The translations under genes and the position numbers were made by a program. Below are positions 31,170 through 36,886 of a DNA stretch of 36,886 nt, piece by piece. How positions within the stretch are numbered: the stretch's first letter is position 1; each line of letters starts with the position of its first letter. The DNA is from Phycisphaerales bacterium (GTDB taxonomy: Bacteria > Planctomycetota > Phycisphaerae > WQYP01), in NCBI GenBank assembly GCA_009781185.1, contig WQYP01000021.1, forward strand, positions 1-36,886, in the 5' to 3' direction. The notes under the pieces were generated by a model. That model was not told the DNA's origin. It searched no databases and saw only the letters and a list, made by a program, of their open reading frames with translations.

Positions 31170-31721
31170 GTGCAAACTCCCGAAAAACCGCCCATTCTCT
31201 CCTACACCAACCTCAAGCACCCCACCCTCACCGAACCCCTCATGCGTAGCGGTCCTTACCTCGTCACCACCTTCGGCAAACACACACTCCCGCCCATCTG
31301 CCCCATCTGCGGTCACCCCGGCAACGACAAATCACAACTACTCCGTATCAACACCCGCGAAAGCTTCACTTACGCAACAGTCCAACTGATGAGCCGTTAC
31401 GTCTTTCTCACCGCATTCTTCTGCGACCACCACTACAAAATCCGCAGACGAGCCAACACTCTCTCCATCGTTTTCATTTGCGTCACGATCCTGTCCCTCG
31501 TCTTCATCATGTTCGCCAGACTGGCTTGGGAACCGTCACTCTTTTGGATCATCACCGCCGCATGCCTCGCCGCAATATCTGCCCTTGCTGTCGGTATCTC
31601 ACAAGTCGTCGCCACCCGTGGCCCACATCGTTACCGCACCAAACCCGGCTACGCCATCCTCAAAAACGTCCATCCAAACCTCCTCGCCCAACTGCCCGCC
31701 CTCCCGCGGATACTCCGATGA
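31170..31721 (+). CDS. Small membrane protein with a cysteine knuckle
   Basis: I do not recognise a family. The 183-residue protein has CPICGHPG near residue 45 and another Cys-His pair (FFCDHHYK) 40 residues later, which together could bind one zinc on the cytoplasmic side. Two hydrophobic segments follow (TLSIVFICVTILSLVFIMFA and PSLFWIITAACLAAISALAV), suggesting a bitopic hairpin in the membrane, then a basic tail. The start is GTG at 31170, with GGAGG about 7 bases before it, 3 bases after the nucleotidyltransferase stop, so the two form an operon. A job linked to the nucleotidyltransferase is possible but not evident. Confidence 0.7.
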   Translation: MQTPEKPPILSYTNLKHPTLTEPLMRSGPYLVTTFGKHTLPPICPICGHPGNDKSQLLRINTRESFTYATVQLMSRYVFLTAFFCDHHYKIRRRANTLSIVFICVTILSLVFIMFARLAWEPSLFWIITAACLAAISALAVGISQVVATRGPHRYRTKPGYAILKNVHPNLLAQLPALPRILR

Positions 31722-31755
31722 ACCACGACACGGCGGAACGCTAACTTCGTCTCCA

Positions 31756-32823
31756 TCAGATCTCCAGCAGCATCCGGCTCGGATCCTCCAACGCCTCCTT
31801 CACCTTCACCAGGAACGTCACCGATTGCCTGCCGTCCAACAGCCGATGATCGTACGTCAGCGCCAAATACATCATCGGCCGCACAACAATCGTGTCTTGT
31901 AACACCACGGCTCGCTTCTCGATCTTATGCATCCCCAGAATACCCGACTGCGGCGGATTCAAAATCGGCGTCGAGAGCAGCGACCCAAACACTCCGCCGT
32001 TGGTGATCGTGAACGTTCCGCCGCTTAGGTCGTCCACCGTGATCTTGCCGTCTCGCGCCTGGATCGCCAGATGTTTGATCTCCGATTCGATCTGTGCCAT
32101 CGACAGCGTTTCCGCGTGGCGAATCACCGGCACCATCAGCCCACGCTCCGTCGATACCGCGATCCCAAGATGCACCGCCTTCCGCTTGATCAACGTATTA
32201 CCGTCCAGCGTCCAATTCATCTGCGGCACCGCCTTGAACGCATACATCACAGCCTTGGCAAAAAACGACATCAAACCCAGGCCGACGCCGTGCTGTTTCT
32301 CAAACGCATCTTTATATTTCTCTCGCAACGTCATGATCGCGGTCATGTCGACTTCGTTGAACGTCGTGAGGCTTGCCGTCATGTGCTGTGCTTCCACCAG
32401 CCGGTGCGCGATGGTCTGCCGCAGTTTCGAGAGTTTCTCGCGTTCTTCGTTTTCTGTCGGCGGCGGCGCATGCCTGTCAGCCCTTGGCTCTGCCGGGGGT
32501 TTGCTCGATGAAGTTGGAATCTGACTATCGCGGGACGAACCCCCGGCAGAGTCGGGGGCTGACGGAGGAGCACCTCTCTCACCCGCCAAATCGATTTTCG
32601 CCACCACCGCCCCCACCGCCACCGTCACCCCCTGCGGCGTCACGATCCGCAACCTCCCCTGCTTCCCCGCAATCACCTCAACCGCCGCCTTATCCGTTTC
32701 CAGCTCCGCGATCACCTCGTCCGCCGCCACGTCGTCGCCATCCGATTTCACCCACCGGGCGATCGTGGCCTCGCTGATCGATTCGCCGAGCGCCGGTACG
32801 TGCACTTCAAAAAGTTCGTCCAT
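31756..32823 (-). CDS. sucB: Dihydrolipoamide succinyltransferase (2-oxoglutarate dehydrogenase E2), lacking the E3-binding domain
   Basis: The 355-residue protein is the E2 core of the 2-oxoglutarate dehydrogenase complex. It has an N-terminal lipoyl domain with Lys45 ([11 protein letters not shown]) and a C-terminal catalytic domain with [32 protein letters not shown] and the active His326 and Asp330 ([10 protein letters not shown]). Normal bacterial E2 has a peripheral-subunit-binding domain between these (P-A-x-R-x-L-A...G-T-G...GR). Here that segment is absent. The linker instead reads [20 protein letters not shown] and [20 protein letters not shown], encoded by a family F palindrome. 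Family members are usually about 400 or more residues. GAGGAG lies 5 bases before the ATG at 32823. It follows sucA by 16 bases in the same operon. Confidence 0.96.
   Translation of the reverse strand: MDELFEVHVPALGESISEATIARWVKSDGDDVAADEVIAELETDKAAVEVIAGKQGRLRIVTPQGVTVAVGAVVAKIDLAGERGAPPSAPDSAGGSSRDSQIPTSSSKPPAEPRADRHAPPPTENEEREKLSKLRQTIAHRLVEAQHMTASLTTFNEVDMTAIMTLREKYKDAFEKQHGVGLGLMSFFAKAVMYAFKAVPQMNWTLDGNTLIKRKAVHLGIAVSTERGLMVPVIRHAETLSMAQIESEIKHLAIQARDGKITVDDLSGGTFTITNGGVFGSLLSTPILNPPQSGILGMHKIEKRAVVLQDTIVVRPMMYLALTYDHRLLDGRQSVTFLVKVKEALEDPSRMLLEI
32476..32566. repeat. Palindromic element family F inside the sucB linker
   Basis: CAGCCCTTGGCTCTGCCGGG on the left and CCCCGGCAGAGTCGGGGGCT on the right form inverted arms with a few mismatches around a 30-base spacer. 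It lies exactly between the lipoyl and catalytic domains of E2 and is read in frame. A shorter copy ends the hypothetical gene at 13351-13400. Confidence 0.9.
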
Positions 32824-32839
32824 AAATTCTCCTCGGTCC

Positions 32840-35668
32840 CTACGGGACCAATGGCATCAGTTCCGGCGGCTTGGTGTCAATCACCGGCTCTTGATTCATC
32901 TCCAGCGCACGGGAAATAATCTCCTTCTGCTCTTGAACGTGCTGCTCATGCGATCCCGCCGCCGGACTCGCGGAAGGCTTCCGCCCAACATAAAACAGCT
33001 TCTTCATCCCGATCCAGTGATAGTGCAGCTTCGCTCCGATGAACGGATACACACCATTATTCCGCGGCTCCTCCTGCACCCACACAATCTCCGCCTCCTT
33101 CGGATACGTCCGCGAAATCTCCGTCAGACGTTCCGCATTGAATGGATATATCTGCTCCAACCGAAGGATCGCCACATCGCTGATTTTTTGTCTGCGGCGT
33201 TCGTCGAGCAGTTCAAAATAAATCTTGCCCGAACAGACAATCACTCGCCGCACATGGCTCTTGTCGATCGCATCGATTTCGTCGATCCAGTCCTGAAACC
33301 CTTCCGCCGCCGCCAGCTCATCAAGCGTACTCACGCACAGCGGATGGCGAAGCAGGCTTTTCGGGCTCATCACGATCAGCGGCCGTCGGTACGGCCGGTG
33401 CACCTGCCGCCGCAACAGGTGAAAAAACTGTGCCGGCGTCGTCGGATAGCAGACCTGCAAATTCTCCTCCGCACACAACTGCAAAAACCGCTCCAATCTC
33501 GCATGCGAATGCTCCGGCCCCTGCCCTTCGTACCCGTGCGGCAGCAGCATCACCAACCCGTTGTACTTGCCCCATTTCGATTCGCTCGAACTGATGAACT
33601 GGTCGATCATCGGCTGAGCCATGTTGACGAAATCCCCGAACTGTGCCTCCCAGATCGTCAGCGTGTGCGGATCCGCCGCCGCAAAACCATATTCAAACCC
33701 GACCGTCGCAAACTCGCTGAGCATCGAGTTGATCACCGCGAAACGAGCCCCCTGTCCCTTCTCCTCCGCAAACGCCGCCAGCGGCACATACCGCCGCCCA
33801 GACTCATTATCGAACCACACCGCATGGCGATGCGAAAACGTCCCGCGAGCCACATCCTGCCCCGAGAGCCGAATCCACGTCCCCTCGTTGAGCAGCGTCG
33901 CATATGCCAGCATCTCACCGCAGCCCCAGTCGATCCCCTTCCCTTCGCGGACCTGTTTCGCACGCCTCTCCATCATCCGTGCCACCGTCTTGTGCCGATG
34001 GAATCCCTCCGGCACCCGCGTCACTCTCTGCGCAATCTCCCGAAGCGCCTCCTTGTCCACCCCCGTGTCGGCACCCCAGTTGTTTCCCGTCGGCAGCTTC
34101 AAAAAATCCGCCCACGCCCCGTAAGTCGGCGGCGGCACGTTCAAAGGCTTAAACGTTTCTGCATACGCCTTGGCATGGCTCAGTTTCTCCTTGAGAGCCG
34201 CGGCGATGCGGTCCAATTCCGCCTGCGTGACCTCTCCTGCTGCCAGTAGTTTCGCCGCATAAATCTGCCGCACCGTCGGATGCTCCGCGATCTCCCGCGC
34301 CATCACCGGCTGCGTCACCGAAGCGTCGTCCGTCTCGTTATGCCCACGCCGCCGATAGCACACAAGATCAATCATCACATCCGCCTTGAACCGCTGCCTG
34401 AACGCCATCGCCACCCGCGCCGCATGCACCGCCGCCTCCGGATCGTCCGCGTTCACGTGAAACACCGGCGCCTGAATCGCCCTGGCAATGTCCGTCGGAT
34501 ACCGCGTGAATCGCCCCTCCGCCGGCGTCGTCGTAAATCCGATCTGATTGTTGATGATGATATGAATCGTCCCGCCCGTGCGATACGCTTCCAGCTCCGA
34601 CAGAAACAGCGTTTCCGCCACGATCCCCTGCCCCGTGAACGACGCATCGCCGTGCATCAGCAGCGGAATCGTCCGTTCCCGCGTGTCATCTCCCTTGCGG
34701 CTCTGCTTGGCACGAACCGCACCCTCCACCAACGGATCAATCATCTCCAAATGACTCGGATTACTCGCCAGCGACAGATGCACTTTGTGCCCATTTTTAG
34801 TGCTCAGATCGTGAGCGTAACCCAGGTGATACTTCACATCGCCGTCTCCCCCGGTTTTTGACGTCGGACGGTCCATGATTTCCGACAGGATCAGTTCGTA
34901 AGGTTTATGCAAAATATGTGCAAGTACGTTCAGCCGTCCGCGGTGCGCCATGCCGATGACCAATTCGTCCATGCCGAGTTTCGCCCCGGTTTCGATCAGC
35001 TCGTCCAGCAGCGGAATCAGCGAATCGCCGCCCTCGTTGGAGAATCGCTTCACCGTCCCGTAATTCCGTTGGAGGAACAGTTCGAAATCCTCCGCCGCGA
35101 TGAGCCGTTCCAGAATGAACCGCCGATCCTCACTGCTCAGCGTTGGCTTGTTGAGCGTTGGCTCCATCTGCTCGATCAACCACGCCCGCTGCTCCACATC
35201 ATGGATTTCCATGAATTCCACCGCAAACGTGCCGCAATAAGTTTCCTTAAGCTGCCGCACGATCTCCCGCACCGTTGCCTGTGCCCCACCGCGAAATCCC
35301 CTCGCCGTCACCACACGATCCAAATCCGCCTCTTCAATATGAAACTCCGAGAGTTCCAGCAATGGATACTGCCGCACGTTATGGCCCAGCGGGTCCAGGT
35401 TCGCAATCAAATGCCCCAACTCGCGATACGAGTGCATCAGGTCCGCGACCTGCATAACCCGCCCCGCCTCCTGCCGCAGCTCAACCGACGGCGTCGATCC
35501 CGCCCCGGCCAACTCAAACCCCGCAAAAAAAGACGCCCACTGCGGATCCACCGACCGCGAATCCCGCTTAAACGCCGCGTACTGCGATTCAATGAACGCC
35601 ACGTTCCCGGCGTTGACCACGTCTAGCAGCACAGGAGTTAGTGAATTCGCATACTTAGCTGTATCCAT
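32840..35668 (-). CDS. sucA: 2-oxoglutarate dehydrogenase E1 component
   Basis: The 942-residue protein is the thiamine-diphosphate E1 subunit that decarboxylates 2-oxoglutarate in the TCA cycle and succinylates the lipoyl arm of SucB. Motifs include FFAGFELAG near the N-terminus, [20 protein letters not shown], the TPP/Mg site [15 protein letters not shown] with [31 protein letters not shown], and [20 protein letters not shown] in the pyrimidine domain. Length matches the usual E1. The start [10 protein letters not shown] at 35668 is chosen by similarity to the family; GGAG lies about 10 bases before it. It is followed by sucB after 16 bases. No lpd gene is present here, so E3 must be encoded elsewhere. 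Confidence 0.98.
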   Translation of the reverse strand: MDTAKYANSLTPVLLDVVNAGNVAFIESQYAAFKRDSRSVDPQWASFFAGFELAGAGSTPSVELRQEAGRVMQVADLMHSYRELGHLIANLDPLGHNVRQYPLLELSEFHIEEADLDRVVTARGFRGGAQATVREIVRQLKETYCGTFAVEFMEIHDVEQRAWLIEQMEPTLNKPTLSSEDRRFILERLIAAEDFELFLQRNYGTVKRFSNEGGDSLIPLLDELIETGAKLGMDELVIGMAHRGRLNVLAHILHKPYELILSEIMDRPTSKTGGDGDVKYHLGYAHDLSTKNGHKVHLSLASNPSHLEMIDPLVEGAVRAKQSRKGDDTRERTIPLLMHGDASFTGQGIVAETLFLSELEAYRTGGTIHIIINNQIGFTTTPAEGRFTRYPTDIARAIQAPVFHVNADDPEAAVHAARVAMAFRQRFKADVMIDLVCYRRRGHNETDDASVTQPVMAREIAEHPTVRQIYAAKLLAAGEVTQAELDRIAAALKEKLSHAKAYAETFKPLNVPPPTYGAWADFLKLPTGNNWGADTGVDKEALREIAQRVTRVPEGFHRHKTVARMMERRAKQVREGKGIDWGCGEMLAYATLLNEGTWIRLSGQDVARGTFSHRHAVWFDNESGRRYVPLAAFAEEKGQGARFAVINSMLSEFATVGFEYGFAAADPHTLTIWEAQFGDFVNMAQPMIDQFISSSESKWGKYNGLVMLLPHGYEGQGPEHSHARLERFLQLCAEENLQVCYPTTPAQFFHLLRRQVHRPYRRPLIVMSPKSLLRHPLCVSTLDELAAAEGFQDWIDEIDAIDKSHVRRVIVCSGKIYFELLDERRRQKISDVAILRLEQIYPFNAERLTEISRTYPKEAEIVWVQEEPRNNGVYPFIGAKLHYHWIGMKKLFYVGRKPSASPAAGSHEQHVQEQKEIISRALEMNQEPVIDTKPPELMPLVP

Positions 35669-35802
35669 GACTGACGCTCTCCCAAACACCATGGCCGCGA
35701 GCAACATCCTATGCACCGCAAAATGCAATTGCTCTGAGCATCTGCCGTTGATTATCATTTGTGACAAGTCCGCGCCCGGGCGTGAGATAAGGAGGCTGCC
35801 GT

Positions 35803-36264
35803 ATGTTGATGGGTATCCCGGCCATTTTGTCGCCGGAGTTGTTAAAAATCCTGATGGAGATGGGTCACGGCGACGAGATTGTTTTCGCGGACGGCAACTT
35901 CCCCGCCGCGAGTGTGGCCAAGCGGCTCGTACGGCTTGACGGGCACGGGATTCTTCCGTTGTTGGAGGCAGTGTTGCGGTTTTTCCCGCTGGATACTTTT
36001 GTGGACAAGCCGGTGGCTTTGATGGCAGTGGTGCCGGGCGATGCGTACAAACCGGTGATACAGGATGCTTATCGTGACATCATTGGGCGATATGTGAGGG
36101 AGGGGGCGGTGGGTGTCGAATGCATGGATCGCTTTGCGTTTTATGAGCGTGCGCGTGCGGCTTACGCCGTTGTGGCCACCGGCGAAATCGCCCGGTACGC
36201 GAATATCCTGTTAAAAAAAGGAATTGTTGAAGCTCCCTCTTCCCCCGGCAAAACCGGTGGCTAG
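35803..36264 (+). CDS. RbsD/FucU-family mutarotase
   Basis: The 153-residue protein interconverts anomers of ribose or fucose (RbsD/FucU superfamily), a cytoplasmic step that feeds sugar kinases and isomerases. It has MGIPAILSPELLKILMEMGH (His22, the conserved catalytic base), DEIVFADGNFPAASV, LPLLEAVLRFFPLD and a C-terminal RFAFYERARAAYAVVATGEI, with the aromatic and acidic residues expected. The FucU type is favoured by GDEIVFADGNFP and the later YAVVATGE. AAGGAGG lies 7 bases before the ATG at 35803. The last ten residues (VEAPSSPGKTGG) fall in repeat-like DNA. It is divergent from sucA; the nearby GHMP kinase fragment is on the other strand. Confidence 0.9.
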   Translation: MLMGIPAILSPELLKILMEMGHGDEIVFADGNFPAASVAKRLVRLDGHGILPLLEAVLRFFPLDTFVDKPVALMAVVPGDAYKPVIQDAYRDIIGRYVREGAVGVECMDRFAFYERARAAYAVVATGEIARYANILLKKGIVEAPSSPGKTGG

Positions 36265-36488
36265 GGAATGTGGACACCGAAGTTCACGCTTGAGCGTGTT
36301 TTGGGAGCCCCGCATGGTAATGCGGAGCTTTGCGTTGATCTCGCAAAAGAGCACCGAAAACACTTGTCAAGACAATCATGGCGGAAGTGATCCAAGCCGC
36401 CGATTTCCCCGGAGAAGTACGGATCGTGCGGTTCAAAAAGAAACAAAAGATGGGAATCTGTGCATGAATTGCCGCCGTTAAGAGCCTG
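36265..36488. other. Gene-poor stretch with palindrome fragments and one tiny frame
   Basis: TTCACGCTTGAGCGTG (36283-36298) is a palindrome matching a family N arm, and CCGCATGGTAATGCGG (36309-36324) matches part of family K. A 29-codon frame at 36378-36467 (MAEVIQAADFPGEVRIVRFK and nine more residues) could be a remnant of a gene, but it has no good ribosome site and I cannot support it as real. Confidence 0.45.
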
Positions 36489-36886
36489 TTACGTTCCCAG
36501 ATCGGCAATGGGAGCGAGCTGGGCTCCGGTGCTCGATGACGTCCCCGCCTCCACAACGTTCAACGCCAATCCAGTGAGCTTGGCGTAACCCGCCATGATA
36601 TCCAGGATCGCATCCGCTGCGCTGCGTGAACGGTCCACGAGCGCCATCACGGTACCGCCGCCGCCGCATCCCGTGATGCGTGCACCGAAAATCCCTTTCT
36701 CCGGCCCGCTGTCCATCAAACGATCCACCAGCCAATCCGCCTCACGACACGACAACTCCAGCCTCAGCCGATAGCTGTGATGACTCGCCAACACCAATCG
36801 CCCCGCCCGCTGCATCGTCCGCAAACGCTCCTCACCCCCCCCCCTGTTCTCCTGCCCCCCATCCCCCCACTCCCCGATCGCCTGCC
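36489..36886 (-). CDS. Galactokinase-like GHMP kinase, C-terminal part (5' end outside window)
   Basis: The frame is open to the window edge, so the start lies beyond it. The visible part holds the GHMP C-terminal domain: a helical stretch (MQRAGRLVLASHHSYRLRLE), MDSGPEKGIFGARITGCGGG (the glycine-rich third GHMP motif, GARxTG-G-GG) and a final TVMALVDRSRSAADAILDIM with GYAKLTGLALNVVEA. This order fits galactokinase and related sugar-1-kinases, which phosphorylate galactose or similar sugars with ATP. A run of ten C (36835-36844) and shorter C-runs to 36876 put a Gly-rich stretch (GDGGQENRGGGEERL) into a normally ungapped region. The substrate is unknown without the N-terminus. Confidence 0.8.
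   Translation of the reverse strand, partial: QAIGEWGDGGQENRGGGEERLRTMQRAGRLVLASHHSYRLRLELSCREADWLVDRLMDSGPEKGIFGARITGCGGGGTVMALVDRSRSAADAILDIMAGYAKLTGLALNVVEAGTSSSTGAQLAPIADLGT

Noticed and set aside
32765..34249. A 494-codon plus-strand frame
   Set aside because: It is antisense to sucA and reads as Arg/His/Pro-rich low-complexity sequence.

Overview
The window reads as a chromosomal segment of a flagellated, Gram-negative-type bacterium that feeds on plant or algal polysaccharides, most likely a planctomycete of the Phycisphaerae type. That placement is an inference. It rests on the mix of gene families (creatininase-type amidohydrolase, two uroporphyrinogen-decarboxylase-fold proteins, DUF1961-like and PQQ-propeller exported proteins, GH127 and GH4 glycosidases), on Shine-Dalgarno-led genes of moderately high GC, and on several palindromic repeats that I recall from that group. 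No rRNA, tRNA, CRISPR array or transposase gene was seen.

Layout. 1-4800: the end of a sugar-phosphate isomerase-like gene, a PTS EIIA protein and a large SWIM/SNF2 helicase. 4.9-11 kb: an Lgt with an unusually long insertion, a zinc-ribbon-like hypothetical, an ankyrin lipoprotein, a DinB-like protein, an exported DUF1961-like protein, a creatininase-family protein and a GNAT acetyltransferase. 11.1-15.9 kb: a response regulator, a higBA-type toxin-antitoxin pair with a well-formed promoter and operator, an apparent operon of a conserved-looking hypothetical, quinolinate synthase (nadA) and a UROD-like protein, and a short remnant that looks like a decayed mazEF-type pair. 15.9-20.6 kb: a GH127 glycosidase, a secreted PQQ-like beta-propeller and a class III aminotransferase. 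20.9-25.1 kb: two flagellin genes on the minus strand, each with a long upstream leader; an intrinsic terminator follows each gene. 25.2-31.7 kb: a 6-carboxytetrahydropterin synthase-like protein, proC, a second UROD-like protein, a GH4 glycosidase with an extra C-terminal domain, an endonuclease III, a nucleotidyltransferase and a small membrane protein. 31.7-36.9 kb: sucB and sucA, a FucU/RbsD mutarotase and the 3' part of a galactokinase-like GHMP kinase.

The most striking feature is not one gene. Gaps between genes are filled with many unrelated families of short elements sharing one architecture: two inverted arms of about 20-60 bases around a short spacer. I distinguish about fourteen families, labelled A to N here. 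Several copies lie in frame inside real genes: the helicase, the GH127 enzyme, nadA, the sucB linker and a hypothetical protein. Others supply C-terminal tails and stop codons. Separately, more than ten runs of 8 or more G or C occur, nearly all inside coding sequence, usually with G on the coding strand, read as in-frame Gly-rich or Pro-rich patches. Together they suggest a genome in which small palindromes and G-tracts keep entering genes and are kept only where the frame survives.

Metabolic links: GH127, GH4, FucU, the GHMP kinase and the sugar isomerase fit uptake and breakdown of arabinose-, galactose- or fucose-containing glycans; sucA and sucB feed the TCA cycle; nadA and proC supply NAD and proline.
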